Shown: positions 1 through 8,886, counted from the stretch's first letter. The stretch is DNA of 64,000 bases from Chryseobacterium sp. HSC-36S06 (GCF_024171485.1 NZ_JALJZX010000002.1:62001-126000), one strand, 5' to 3'. Program-made: numbers and translations. Notes: generated by a model not told the origin, from the sequence alone.

Positions 1-1
1 A

Positions 2-2218
2 ACTGCAAAGAAATTTCTGAAAGAATACGGAAGTATTGAAAACCTGCTCGCGAATACTCACGAAATTAAGGGCAAACTGCGTGAGAAAGTGGAGGCGAGC
101 GCTGAACGCGGGATTTTATCCAAAAAATTAGCGACGATAATCTGTGATTCTCCCATTGAGTTTCATCAGGAGCAGTACGATCTGGAAACTCCGGATTTTG
201 AAAAAGTAAGAATTGTTTTTGAGGAAATCGAATTCCGCAGACTCTACGAAAACCTGTACCGAGCTTTTGCACCGGCAATTCCCGCAGCTTCTGGCATAAT
301 TTCCGATGAAAAGGCGGAACCAGCTGTCCCGTTAGGGAATCTGGGAGGCGCGGCCAGACAGCTCGACCTGTTTGCGAGTTATGAAGATCTGGATCAGGCA
401 ACCACCACCAAGTCGAATATCGTAGAGAACGATCATCTTTACCAGTATATTGATTCTCCCAAAGCACAGAAATTATTGGTTCAGAATCTACTGACACAGC
501 AGGCCGTCAGTTTCGATACAGAAACTACCACTCTGAACGAAATGGATGCCGAATTAATTGGGATGAGTTTTTCCTATAAAAAGGGATTGGCGTACTATAT
601 TCCGCTTTCCGAAAACAGGGAAGAAGTTTTGGCGACACTTGAAATCTTCCGGCCGTTTTTTGAGAAGAAGGAAATTCTTAAAATTGCCCATAATTTAAAA
701 TTCGATTATAAAGTTCTGAAACAGTACGGAATACCAATCGAAGGAGCTGTTTTTGATACCATGATCGCTCATTATCTCCTGAATCCTGACGGAAGACACG
801 GCATGGATTATTTGGCGGAAATGTACCTGCATTACAAACCTGTTTCCATCGAAACTTTAGTAGGCAAAGGAAAAAATCAGGGAACTCTGCGTTCAGTTTC
901 TTTGGAAGAGCAGACCAATTATGCCGCCGAAGATGCTGATATTACCCTGCAGCTTTATCATATTTTCGGGCCGCAGCTTGAAAAAGAAAATCTTCAGAAT
1001 TTATTCTATAAAGTAGAAATGCCTTTAATGAAAGTTCTTGCAAAAATGGAACTTGAAGGTGTCTCGCTTGACCGAAACTGGCTCGAACAGGAAAGTAAAG
1101 ATCTGGAAAACGACCTGAGGGAACTGGAAAAGAATATTTTTGAACTGTCCGGTGAAGAATTCAATATGAATTCCCCGAAACAGCTCGGTGAAGTTTTATT
1201 TGAAAAAATGCAGCTGGATCCCAAAGCCAAGAAAACCAAAACCGGACAATATTCCACCTCCGAAGATGTTCTGCAGAAACTTTCAGGAAAACACGAAATC
1301 ATCAAACATATTCTCGAACACCGGACTTATCAGAAACTTAAATCCACTTATGTGGACGCGCTGCCTTTACAGATCGATAAAGACGATCACCGCGTTCATA
1401 CCAATTTCTCTCAGACGACCGCAGCAACGGGACGTCTTGCTTCTGTGAATCCGAATCTTCAGAATATCCCGATCCGTACCTTGCGCGGACAGCAGATCCG
1501 CGGTGCTTTTGTTGCGGGAGAAGGAAAGAAGATCATTTCTGCCGATTATTCACAGATCGAACTCAGGCTTATTGCCGAGATTTCCAACGAGGAAAATATG
1601 ATTTTGGCATTCCAGAACGGTGAGGATATTCACGCTTCCACGGCTTCAAAACTTTTTAATGTTCCATTGGAGGAAGTGACCAAAACGCAGCGAAGTCAGG
1701 CGAAAACGGTGAATTTTGGAATTATTTACGGACAGGGCGCTTTTGCTCTGGCGGAACAGACCGGCCTTTCGCGAACCGAGGCAAAACATATGATCGAGGC
1801 TTATTTCGAAACCTATCCGCAGCTTAAAAAGTATATGGCTGAACAGGTAAAGAAAGCCCAGGATTTAGGTTACGTGGAAACAATTCTGCACCGTAAACGT
1901 CATTTGAAAGACATCAATTCTGCCAATTTTGTGGTCAAAGCACATGCAGAAAGAAACGCCGTAAACGCACCGATTCAGGGAAGCGCCGCCGATGTGATAA
2001 AACTCGCCATGATCAGGATTGACGAAAAACTGACAGAACAGAATTTACAAACCAAAATGCTGCTTCAGGTGCATGATGAACTTCTGTTTGAAGCTCCTGC
2101 TGAAGAAGTGGAAACCGCAAAAAGTTTAATCAAAACCGAAATGGAATCCGCATTTGAAACCAAAGTTCCTTTACTGGTGGAAGTGGGTGTTGGTGATAAC
2201 TGGCTGGAAGCACATTAA
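2..2218 (+). CDS. polA: DNA polymerase I, 5'-truncated by window edge
   Basis: DNA polymerase I fills gaps and removes RNA primers in lagging-strand synthesis and excision repair. The frame is open from base 2, so the start lies outside the window. The first visible residues (KEYGSIENLLAN, EIKGKLRE) match the end of the 5'-3' exonuclease/helix-hairpin region, so a GTG at 89 is internal. The 3'-5' proofreading domain keeps its metal ligands: D172/E174 (DTE, numbering the visible fragment), the HNLKFD motif and the YAAED motif. The polymerase domain has motif A DYSQIELR (D515), the O-helix KTVNFGIIYG and motif C H691-D692-E693. All catalytic sites seen are intact, so a fully functional enzyme is likely. 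The next gene starts 37 bp downstream. Confidence 0.97.
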   Translation, partial: TAKKFLKEYGSIENLLANTHEIKGKLREKVEASAERGILSKKLATIICDSPIEFHQEQYDLETPDFEKVRIVFEEIEFRRLYENLYRAFAPAIPAASGIISDEKAEPAVPLGNLGGAARQLDLFASYEDLDQATTTKSNIVENDHLYQYIDSPKAQKLLVQNLLTQQAVSFDTETTTLNEMDAELIGMSFSYKKGLAYYIPLSENREEVLATLEIFRPFFEKKEILKIAHNLKFDYKVLKQYGIPIEGAVFDTMIAHYLLNPDGRHGMDYLAEMYLHYKPVSIETLVGKGKNQGTLRSVSLEEQTNYAAEDADITLQLYHIFGPQLEKENLQNLFYKVEMPLMKVLAKMELEGVSLDRNWLEQESKDLENDLRELEKNIFELSGEEFNMNSPKQLGEVLFEKMQLDPKAKKTKTGQYSTSEDVLQKLSGKHEIIKHILEHRTYQKLKSTYVDALPLQIDKDDHRVHTNFSQTTAATGRLASVNPNLQNIPIRTLRGQQIRGAFVAGEGKKIISADYSQIELRLIAEISNEENMILAFQNGEDIHASTASKLFNVPLEEVTKTQRSQAKTVNFGIIYGQGAFALAEQTGLSRTEAKHMIEAYFETYPQLKKYMAEQVKKAQDLGYVETILHRKRHLKDINSANFVVKAHAERNAVNAPIQGSAADVIKLAMIRIDEKLTEQNLQTKMLLQVHDELLFEAPAEEVETAKSLIKTEMESAFETKVPLLVEVGVGDNWLEAH

Positions 2219-2255
2219 ATTTATCGTAAACCATTCACACATAAAATATTAAGTT

Positions 2256-2525
2256 ATGAAAACAGTCATTTTTTACGAGAATAATCCGGAGGCAACGATG
2301 GAGCAGTTTATGGAAGTTTATCCTAAACATCAGGAAAACGAAGAAAGGTGCTTAAAAACGGGAAAAGTGATCGGTATCGGTCCGTTTTCCATTCCTGGTG
2401 AGGGAGCTATGGGAATTTTCGCCGACCTCGAGTCTGCAGAAGACTTTGTGAAAAACGATCCTTTTGTTCAGGAAGGTCTGGTTTCGAAAGTCACGTACAG
2501 ACAATGGCAGGATGAACTTCTGTAA
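2256..2525 (+). CDS. YciI-like (YCII-related) small protein
   Basis: A small soluble 89-residue protein resembling the YCII-related family, a ferredoxin-like fold whose members mostly lack an assigned reaction. The resemblance rests on the C-terminal half: GIGPFSIPGEGAMGIF, then an acidic helix and NDPFVQEGLV, the usual YciI pattern of a strand followed by 'DPF...GL'. There is no signal peptide or membrane segment. It lies 37 bp after polA and 3 bp before a glycosyltransferase and may simply share their transcript. No catalytic function can be given; a dehalogenase- or hydrolase-like role is known for a few relatives only. Confidence 0.8.
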   Translation: MKTVIFYENNPEATMEQFMEVYPKHQENEERCLKTGKVIGIGPFSIPGEGAMGIFADLESAEDFVKNDPFVQEGLVSKVTYRQWQDELL

Positions 2526-2528
2526 CTG

Positions 2529-3419
2529 ATGAAGGTTCTGATTATCATTCCCACCCACAACGAGGAAAAAAACATTCTTTTCTGCCTGGAATCTCTGAAA
2601 AACCAAACCTTCAGGGATTATGAGATCGTGGTTGTCAACGACGGTTCAACGGACAAAACGCAGGAAATTGTTTCAGCGTTTATTTCGGATCCAATGATCA
2701 GCGATAAATTTTCAATCATTAATCTGGAAAAATCGGAACATGAACCCGGCGCAAAAGTCGTCAGAACCTTTAATAAAGGTTTGGAAACGGCAGATTTGTC
2801 CAGGTTTGACATCATCTGTAAATTTGACGCAGATATTATTTTTCCTGAAAATTATCTCAAAAAAATTACTGCGCTTTATGAGGAAAATCCAAAAGCGGGA
2901 ATGGTTTCAGGAATTGTGACGATCAAAAAATCTGTTTTTGAAAAAAAGCTGGCTTTCGATTTTAAAGACGAAAAACACCAGTGGGTTTTTGAAAACATTT
3001 CTTCAAAAGATCACGTGCGCGGACCGATTAAGTCTTACCGGAAGCAATGTTTTGAAGATATGGACGGTTTGCGGCCTGTTCTCGGCTGGGACAATATTGA
3101 CGTAATGCTAGCCAAAAAACACGGATGGGAGGTTCTTACCTTAAAAGATTTATGGGTAAAACATCTGCGCCCGACCGCATACAAATACAAAAATCAAAAG
3201 GCTGAAAAACTGGGAGAATATTTCTACAACATTGGTTTGAGTTTGCCTTTAACTGTGATTTCTTCCGCAAAATCTGCTTTAAAAAACAAATCTCTTTCTG
3301 AATTTTTTATCACACTGAAATCGTTTTTGAAACAGAACGGCAAAATAAAATTATCCGATGAGGAAATTAAATTTATTCGGAATTTACGGTGGAATCAGAT
3401 GTTTAAAAAAAAAATTTAA
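2529..3419 (+). CDS. Family 2 glycosyltransferase
   Basis: A 296-residue GT2 (GT-A fold) enzyme that should transfer a sugar from a nucleotide-sugar donor to a glycan or lipid acceptor at the cytoplasmic face of the membrane. The N-terminus has the family start IIIPTHNEEKN, then VVVNDGSTDKT (donor-binding Asp near residue 40), a metal-binding DAD in KFDADIIF near residue 100, and the late GWDNID motif near residue 187. The C-terminus is basic, without clear membrane helices. It starts 3 bp after the YciI-like gene. Its stop codon lies inside the left inverted repeat of the GxxExxY element, so the last residues could have been altered by insertion of that element. Acceptor and sugar cannot be predicted. 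Confidence 0.9.
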   Translation: MKVLIIIPTHNEEKNILFCLESLKNQTFRDYEIVVVNDGSTDKTQEIVSAFISDPMISDKFSIINLEKSEHEPGAKVVRTFNKGLETADLSRFDIICKFDADIIFPENYLKKITALYEENPKAGMVSGIVTIKKSVFEKKLAFDFKDEKHQWVFENISSKDHVRGPIKSYRKQCFEDMDGLRPVLGWDNIDVMLAKKHGWEVLTLKDLWVKHLRPTAYKYKNQKAEKLGEYFYNIGLSLPLTVISSAKSALKNKSLSEFFITLKSFLKQNGKIKLSDEEIKFIRNLRWNQMFKKKI

Positions 3420-3433
3420 CCACATAGTTTCAT
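3416..3433 (+). repeat. Left 18-bp inverted repeat of GxxExxY element
   Basis: TTAACCACATAGTTTCAT. Its reverse complement matches 17 of 18 bases of the repeat at 3853-3870. It contains the stop codon of the upstream glycosyltransferase (3417-3419) and ends 1 bp before the GxxExxY start codon. Confidence 0.85.
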
Positions 3434-3434
3434 T

Positions 3435-3848
3435 ATGGTCACGAAAAAATATTTGGATAATTTGACATACGAGATCATTGGAAGTGCTATTGAGGTCCAT
3501 AAAACGATGGGCAGAGGTCTCTTAGAAAGCGTATATCACGAGTGTTTAAAAGAAGAGTTAAGACATAGGAAAATAAATTTTCTATCAGAGCTAAAACTCC
3601 CGGTGATCTATAAGAAGAAATTACTTAATGTTGATTTTCGTTGCGATTTATTTGTCGAAAATAATATTGTAGTAGAGCTAAAATGTGTGCACGAATTAAT
3701 TCCGATCCACGAAGCACAACTTTTGACCTATATGAAACTATTAAAATGTCCGAAGGGCATTCTAATTAATTTTAATTCTTCTAATATTTTTAGAGAAGGT
3801 CAAAAGACCTTTGTTAACGAATATTTCAGTGGTTTGCAAAACGAATAA
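3435..3848 (+). CDS. GxxExxY protein (PD-(D/E)XK-like)
   Basis: A 137-residue protein of the GxxExxY family, named for a motif seen here as GRGLLESVYHECL (about residues 27-39). Later come FRCDLFVEN and VVELKCVHEL, fitting the D...ExK core of the PD-(D/E)XK nuclease fold to which the family is assigned; D70ish, E81ish and K83ish would be the catalytic set. The biological role is unknown. These genes are scattered through bacterial genomes, often with nearby terminal repeats. Here the gene fills the space between two 18-bp inverted repeats (3416-3433 and 3853-3870), leaving almost no other DNA in the unit. By eye its DNA is more AT-rich than its neighbours, which fits transfer. Family call is firm; mobility is inference. 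Confidence 0.9.
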   Translation: MVTKKYLDNLTYEIIGSAIEVHKTMGRGLLESVYHECLKEELRHRKINFLSELKLPVIYKKKLLNVDFRCDLFVENNIVVELKCVHELIPIHEAQLLTYMKLLKCPKGILINFNSSNIFREGQKTFVNEYFSGLQNE

Positions 3849-3852
3849 AACT

Positions 3853-3870
3853 ATGAATCTATGTGGTTAA
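3853..3870 (-). repeat. Right 18-bp inverted repeat of GxxExxY element
   Basis: ATGAATCTATGTGGTTAA on the + strand, the inverted partner of 3416-3433 with one mismatch. It begins 4 bp after the GxxExxY stop codon and ends 24 bp before the next gene. Confidence 0.85.
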
Positions 3871-3894
3871 TTACCATTTAATAACAGTCCAATC

Positions 3895-5514
3895 ATGAAA
3901 AGTATAATTGCAATTCTTTTATTTTTTTACGGGATGTTCTCCGCGCAAAAAAACGCTGATCTGATCATTACAAACGCAAAAATTTATACCGTTAACCAAA
4001 AATTCGAGATTGCAGAATCGATGGCGGTTTCCAATGGAAAAATCGTTGCGGTGGGAAAGAGCAAGGATATTTTAAAGAAATTTAAATCCAAAAATATTCA
4101 GAACCTTGACGGTAAAGCTGTTTATCCTGGATTCATTGATGCGCACTGCCATTTCACAGGTTATGCAACGGACAAATGGAAGTGCGAACTGTGGGGAACA
4201 AAATCCTGGGAAGAAATCATTCAAAGAATGACGGAGTATTCCAAAACGGCTCCGATGGAGTGGCTGTACGGAAGAAGCTGGGACCAGAATGACTGGCCTG
4301 TAAAGGAATTTCCGAATAAAGCAAAACTGGATGAACTTTTCCCGAACCGTCCTGTGTATTTAAAAAGAGTTGACGGTCACGCAGCCGTTGCCAATCAAAA
4401 AGCGCTGGATATCGCAGGCATTACGGTGAATACTAAAATCGCCGGCGGTGAAATTGAGGTCGAAAATGGAAAACTTACCGGAATTTTGATTGATAACGCG
4501 ATGACGCTCGTGGAAAAATATATTCCAGAAATCAGCGATGAAATGGCGATACAGTATTTCACCGAATTGCAGAAAGAATGTTTTTCTTACGGATTAACAT
4601 CGCTTCACGACTGCGGAATTTCGACCCATACTTTCTCACTTCTCGAAAAAATGCAGAATCAGGATTTGCTGAAAATGAAGATTTTTGCGCTGCTTTCTGA
4701 TGAACCTTCTACCTATGAAAAATGGATTAAAAAAGGCAGGTTTACCAATGGGAATATCACTTTTGGTGGATATAAAGTCTATTCCGACGGAGCGTTAGGG
4801 AGCCGCGGCGCGTGTCTGCTTCACGATTATTCAGATAAAAAAGACTGGAAAGGTTTTCTTCTGAGTGATAAGCAACATTTTGAAAATTTAGCCAAGAGAC
4901 TTAAAAACAGCGATCTTCAGATGTGCACGCACGCCATCGGAGATTCTGCGAACCGGACAATTCTCAAAATTTACGGCGATGTTTTAGGCGTAAAAAACGA
5001 CAGAAGATGGCGGATTGAACACGCCCAGATTGTTGACAAAAACGATTTTAATCTGTTCGGAAAATTTTCAATAATTCCGTCGGTTCAGCCTACACATGCG
5101 ACTTCTGATATGTATTGGGCGGAAGAAAGATTGGGAAAAGAGCGGCTGAAATATTCTTACGCTTACGAAGATTTATTGAAACAGAACGGCTGGCTTCCTT
5201 TGGGAACGGATTTTCCGGTGGAAGAAATTAATCCGATCAAAACGTTTTATGCGGCGGTGACGAGAAAAGACGCCAAACATTTTCCTGCCAACGGTTTTCA
5301 GAAAGAAAACGCTTTAACGAGAGAACAGGCCCTGCGCGGAATGACTATATGGGCGGCGAAGGCAGCTTTTCAGGAAAAGGAAACAGGAAGTCTGGAAGTT
5401 GGGAAATCCGCGGATTTTGTGGTTTTGAATCAGGATTTAATGAAAGCGGACGAAAACAGAATTTTAGAAACTAAAGTGAATGCAACTTATTCGAACGGTA
5501 AAAAAGTACATTAA
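3895..5514 (+). CDS. Exported metal-dependent amidohydrolase (YtcJ-like, amidohydro_3)
   Basis: A 539-residue amidohydrolase of the YtcJ-like group, which hydrolyses amide or related bonds of unknown natural substrates using one or two metal ions. The first ~18 residues form a hydrophobic signal sequence ending FSAQ, so the enzyme is probably periplasmic. Metal ligands are visible: HCH at 84-86 in GFIDAHCHF, a His in CTHAIGDSANR, a His in RIEHAQIV and the late Asp in LGTDFPVE. The small N- and C-terminal beta-sandwich pieces typical of the family (ADLIITNAKIYT; GKSADFVVL) frame the barrel. The gene follows the GxxExxY cassette and ends 3 bp before the next gene. Substrate unknown. Confidence 0.92.
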   Translation: MKSIIAILLFFYGMFSAQKNADLIITNAKIYTVNQKFEIAESMAVSNGKIVAVGKSKDILKKFKSKNIQNLDGKAVYPGFIDAHCHFTGYATDKWKCELWGTKSWEEIIQRMTEYSKTAPMEWLYGRSWDQNDWPVKEFPNKAKLDELFPNRPVYLKRVDGHAAVANQKALDIAGITVNTKIAGGEIEVENGKLTGILIDNAMTLVEKYIPEISDEMAIQYFTELQKECFSYGLTSLHDCGISTHTFSLLEKMQNQDLLKMKIFALLSDEPSTYEKWIKKGRFTNGNITFGGYKVYSDGALGSRGACLLHDYSDKKDWKGFLLSDKQHFENLAKRLKNSDLQMCTHAIGDSANRTILKIYGDVLGVKNDRRWRIEHAQIVDKNDFNLFGKFSIIPSVQPTHATSDMYWAEERLGKERLKYSYAYEDLLKQNGWLPLGTDFPVEEINPIKTFYAAVTRKDAKHFPANGFQKENALTREQALRGMTIWAAKAAFQEKETGSLEVGKSADFVVLNQDLMKADENRILETKVNATYSNGKKVH

Positions 5515-5517
5515 CTT

Positions 5518-6573
5518 TTGAAGAAGATTGCCTACATCGAACTCGATACCCACGCAGAAATTGCCGAGAATTTTATGGATCTTATGCAGGATTCCGGTGA
5601 ATTTTCTGTGGATTATTACTTCAGTAAAAAAATTTCAAAACAAATCGACCGCCCGGATTCCAACATATTTTTGAGTGACAGTTCTAAAATTTTCAGCCAA
5701 CTGAAAGAAAAAAAATATGATTTGGTAATCATCGGAACCGCACACCGATATTTCGATGTATTTTTAAAAATCACTGAATATTTTAATACCGCTGTAATCG
5801 TACATAATCTTAATTTCGCGAAGATTTCCAGGTTTCAACTGTTTAAAAATATTTTCAAAAAAGATTTTAAATACCGTTTAAAACTTCTGCTGAAAGAAGG
5901 TTTGTTTTCTGCTCCAAAAGTTTGCGAAAAAACCAGCAATCTTTTGGTTTTAGATGAAAGTTTAATTAAAAAAAATCCGGATTTAAGCCTCAAATTCCTG
6001 CCGGTTTTTTATTTGCATGAGTACGAAAAACCACGGAAATCAATTATTACGATCGTGATTCCTGGCGCGGTATCTCAGCAAAGACGGAATTATCTTCACA
6101 TTTTTGAACGGATAAGAACCTTTATTAGAAACACCCATTTTCAGTTTGTGTTTTTAGGTAAAGCTGCGGGACAGGAACTGTTGTGGTTAAAGGATTTTGA
6201 GAGTAAAAAACCGCAGAATATTTCCCTTCAATATTTCACCAAGAAAGTGCCACAGCCCATTTTCGATGAGTGGATGCGTAAAGCGGATATTTTGTGGTGT
6301 CCGCTCCAGAAAGAAACTGAGTTTTTCAGCCAAAAGGAATCGTACGGAATCACCAAAATGAGCGGCAACGTTGGTGATGCGATTAAATACGGAAAACTCG
6401 CGATATTCCCGGAGAATTATCCTAATTCACATCCATTCCTCATTCCTGAAAATAAAAATATTGAGGAGCAGATTTACACTTATCACAAATGGATGGACTA
6501 TGATTTCGAGCAGAATTTGTCTAAAGAGAAAGTTTTGAAATCCTTAGAAAAAAACCTTAGCGAACTGCTTTAA
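5518..6573 (+). CDS. Putative GT-B-type glycosyltransferase, family unassigned
   Basis: A 351-residue cytosolic protein. It opens with a Rossmann-like strand (KKIAYIELDTHAEIA), has a middle linker, and a second half beginning ITIVIPGAVSQQRRN followed by FVFLGKAAG, which looks like the donor-binding lobe of GT-B glycosyltransferases. Late residues ESYGITKMSGNVGDAIKYG and GKLAIFPENY resemble the nucleotide-sugar loop. No closer family can be named by eye. The only plausible start is TTG at 5518, 3 bp after the upstream stop, so it is probably translationally coupled to the amidohydrolase. It converges on the flippase gene with a 4-bp overlap of the ends. Its place beside flippase, FkbM and GT2 genes supports a surface-glycan role. 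Confidence 0.6.
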   Translation: MKKIAYIELDTHAEIAENFMDLMQDSGEFSVDYYFSKKISKQIDRPDSNIFLSDSSKIFSQLKEKKYDLVIIGTAHRYFDVFLKITEYFNTAVIVHNLNFAKISRFQLFKNIFKKDFKYRLKLLLKEGLFSAPKVCEKTSNLLVLDESLIKKNPDLSLKFLPVFYLHEYEKPRKSIITIVIPGAVSQQRRNYLHIFERIRTFIRNTHFQFVFLGKAAGQELLWLKDFESKKPQNISLQYFTKKVPQPIFDEWMRKADILWCPLQKETEFFSQKESYGITKMSGNVGDAIKYGKLAIFPENYPNSHPFLIPENKNIEEQIYTYHKWMDYDFEQNLSKEKVLKSLEKNLSELL

Positions 6574-8048
6574 AATTTAAATAAGCTTTTCAGAAAATTA
6601 CGGTTGATATATTCACCAAGCGGGAATATCTTCAGGAAATAATTCCCTGCCAAAAACATCAGCAGGACAATTCCGGGTTTATAAAATAAATTTAGGAAAC
6701 TGCTTTTAAATTCGGGCAGAATTACCGCAACAGTAATTCCCAAAGTACCGATGATCAACGCATAAATCATTTCAATCGTCAGCGGGAAAACGCCAAATTT
6801 GATATAATTGAAAACGATCTTTGCAATATTGAAAAGGGTAAGCGAAATTGCAGTTGCAATGGCCACGCCGAAAAGTTCAAGATTGGTATTGTTAAGGAAA
6901 TACAAGTTTAGTGTCACCGTTGTTACAGCTAAAAACAGCATTACTACAATATTGAAGCGGTAATATTTCGAAAGAGAAATTATATGACCGTTGAATCCTG
7001 TAGCCAGATCAAAAAGCATCGCAAATCCCAGTACCCAGATAACCGGTTCCGATTGTCTCAAGAGCTCGCCGTTCTTAATAAAATGAGTTAAATAAGGAAA
7101 CCCGACCAAAACACAGGACAGCAAAACGAAGCCCAGGAAAAAGAGAACAAGTGATGATTTTTTATGCATCCTGTCGAGCTCCTCGAAATTGTTTTCTGCA
7201 AGATGTTTATTGATAATCGGTGCCGAAATACTGTATAAACCCATCGCCGGAACAGTGATAAGAGAAATAATAGAGTAGAGGGTGTTGTAAACTCCGTTCG
7301 GTTCGAACCCCAGAAATTCCCCAATCATCACACTGTCGATTCTCACCGCAATGAAATTTCCGATGTTGCCCAGAAAGCCATAAAAACTGTAATTCAGAAC
7401 TTCTTTCCACAGATTGTCTTTTTTGATATAATCTGTAGAAAAATCAGGTTTTAATTTTTCGAGTCTGTTCGTGTAATAAATATATCCGAAAAGCCCCAAA
7501 ATAAACATAAGAATAAAAAACAGATACGCTGCTTTTTCCGGAAACCCGAGAAAGAAGAATAAACAGAACGCGCCCAGGTTGGCAACTTTAGGCAGAAGGT
7601 TCTCAAAAATATTCGGGATGGCGATCCGCTTGAAATTTGATAAATATTTATTAAAAACTGCGCTGAACGCGAGTACCAGAATTAAGGGTAAAATAAGGCG
7701 TTTCATTTGCCACATCTCTGTTTCCTGAAGTTTGGGGAAGAGCAGATTTACCGCAAAATATCCGGTAAGGAAGATCAGGAAATTCACCAAAACTCCCAAC
7801 AGCGAGAGGGACAGGAAATTCTGGTGTTTACCGTCTTGCCTTGTTTGGGTATAGAATTTCACATTCGAAAAAGACAGCCCGAACACGACGATTGGGAGCA
7901 GCATTTCTGCGGTAGGAAGTACGTAACGGAGTTTTCCGTAAAACTCCATATCGTGGGGAAAAACGAATATTGCGGAGAACGTTCCGAGTAAAAAACCCAG
8001 ATATCCAATCAATGAATATTTAAATCCCTGCCGCGCTACAACACTCAT
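6570..8048 (-). CDS. Wzx-type oligosaccharide flippase / polysaccharide export membrane protein
   Basis: A 492-residue polytopic inner-membrane protein of the MATE/MOP superfamily that moves lipid-linked oligosaccharides across the inner membrane. It shows about 12-14 hydrophobic helices along its whole length, starting GFKYSLIGYLGFLLGTF, with charged loops between, and the family pattern RIDSVMIGEFLG in the middle followed by GVYNTLYSIISLI. Length fits Wzx. Its start codon overlaps the stop of the FkbM gene, so the two form one leftward operon. Linked cargo is unknown, but the neighbouring glycosyltransferases point to a capsule- or O-antigen-like glycan. Confidence 0.88.
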   Translation of the reverse strand: MSVVARQGFKYSLIGYLGFLLGTFSAIFVFPHDMEFYGKLRYVLPTAEMLLPIVVFGLSFSNVKFYTQTRQDGKHQNFLSLSLLGVLVNFLIFLTGYFAVNLLFPKLQETEMWQMKRLILPLILVLAFSAVFNKYLSNFKRIAIPNIFENLLPKVANLGAFCLFFFLGFPEKAAYLFFILMFILGLFGYIYYTNRLEKLKPDFSTDYIKKDNLWKEVLNYSFYGFLGNIGNFIAVRIDSVMIGEFLGFEPNGVYNTLYSIISLITVPAMGLYSISAPIINKHLAENNFEELDRMHKKSSLVLFFLGFVLLSCVLVGFPYLTHFIKNGELLRQSEPVIWVLGFAMLFDLATGFNGHIISLSKYYRFNIVVMLFLAVTTVTLNLYFLNNTNLELFGVAIATAISLTLFNIAKIVFNYIKFGVFPLTIEMIYALIIGTLGITVAVILPEFKSSFLNLFYKPGIVLLMFLAGNYFLKIFPLGEYINRNFLKSLFKF

Positions 8049-8857
8049 ATGTCGGTATTTTTTAGCGGTTGCGGAATAAATATTATGTTGTTGATGTACG
8101 CTGCTTTGCTGCCTACTCTGTTTCCGGCGGTTCCGGTAATTATATTTTCAGTAAGTTTTTCGAGTTCGAAAGTTGTCCGGTTAAAGAAAAAAGCGCCGTA
8201 GCCCCAGTTTTCAATTTCATGAATCAAATCCGGAAGGGGTTCGGAATGATGCCGCTGTTCCATCTCAACCATCATCGCAGGCCGGAATTTATGAACTGTA
8301 TTTTTTGCACCTCTCAAGGTCTGCATCTCGTTCCCTTCAACATCAATTTTAATAAAATCAATTTTGGTGAGATTTTCCAGTCCGGCCCAATCATCGAGTT
8401 TTATGACTTTCACCTGCTGAAGAATATGTTTTGATTCTTCATTTTCGCGGTAATCGAGTTTCAAAGTTCCTCTTGAAGTATATGTTTTTCCTTTAATCAC
8501 CGGGATTTTAAATTCTGCAGTTTCGTTTCTGTCAGAAAGCGCCAGTGGATAAATATGAACCTGCGGAAAAATTCTTTTGAGACGGTTGTAAAGTTTTTTG
8601 TTGGGCTCGAAGGCGTAGATGTTCTGTGGCGAAAGTTTTTGTTCCAACTGGTAGATAAAACTTCCTACGTTGGCCCCAATATCAATCATTACTGCATTTT
8701 TGTTAAGAAAATCTTTAATCCATATCAGTTCCGGCTCAATATTGCGCGCCGAATAGTTCTCCCGTGAAATATTTTTTAAATGTTTAAAATATCTCGCTTT
8801 GTAAAAACCCGGGGTAAAGAACTGTAATTTTTCAGTTAATCGATGATATAGAGACAT
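8045..8857 (-). CDS. FkbM family methyltransferase
   Basis: A 270-residue S-adenosylmethionine-dependent methyltransferase of the FkbM family, which usually O-methylates sugars or polyketides. The SAM site is MIDIGANVGSF; the FkbM signature IDFIKIDVEGNEMQTLRGA includes the catalytic-site Asp/Glu. I chose ATG at 8857 rather than the upstream TTG at 8881 because a -7 promoter element (TACCTTTG, 8879-8886) overlaps that TTG, so the transcript should begin after it. The gene overlaps the flippase start by 4 bp. In this setting it probably methylates a glycan residue before export. Confidence 0.9.
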   Translation of the reverse strand: MSLYHRLTEKLQFFTPGFYKARYFKHLKNISRENYSARNIEPELIWIKDFLNKNAVMIDIGANVGSFIYQLEQKLSPQNIYAFEPNKKLYNRLKRIFPQVHIYPLALSDRNETAEFKIPVIKGKTYTSRGTLKLDYRENEESKHILQQVKVIKLDDWAGLENLTKIDFIKIDVEGNEMQTLRGAKNTVHKFRPAMMVEMEQRHHSEPLPDLIHEIENWGYGAFFFNRTTFELEKLTENIITGTAGNRVGSKAAYINNIIFIPQPLKNTDI

Positions 8858-8878
8858 ACGGTTTTTTATTGCAGCTAA

Positions 8879-8886
8879 CAAAGGTA
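8879..8886 (-). promoter_or_regulatory. -7 element TACCTTTG for FkbM-flippase operon
   Basis: A match to the Bacteroidota TAnnTTTG element on the - strand, 21 bp before the ATG at 8857. No clear -33 TTTG partner was found. Confidence 0.6.

Larger units (their letters stand above)
3416..3870. mobile_element. Putative 455-bp GxxExxY cassette bounded by inverted repeats
   Basis: The unit consists of an 18-bp terminal repeat, one GxxExxY reading frame and the inverted copy of the repeat, with no transposase. It interrupts a run of rightward genes between a GT2 glycosyltransferase and an amidohydrolase. Compact terminal-repeat boundaries suggest a non-autonomous or self-encoded mobile unit. No target-site duplication is evident from the flanks. 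This is inference from structure only. Confidence 0.5.

Noticed and set aside
7707-7991. 94-aa frame on the + strand
   Set aside because: Antisense to the flippase gene, with no recognisable family or promoter.
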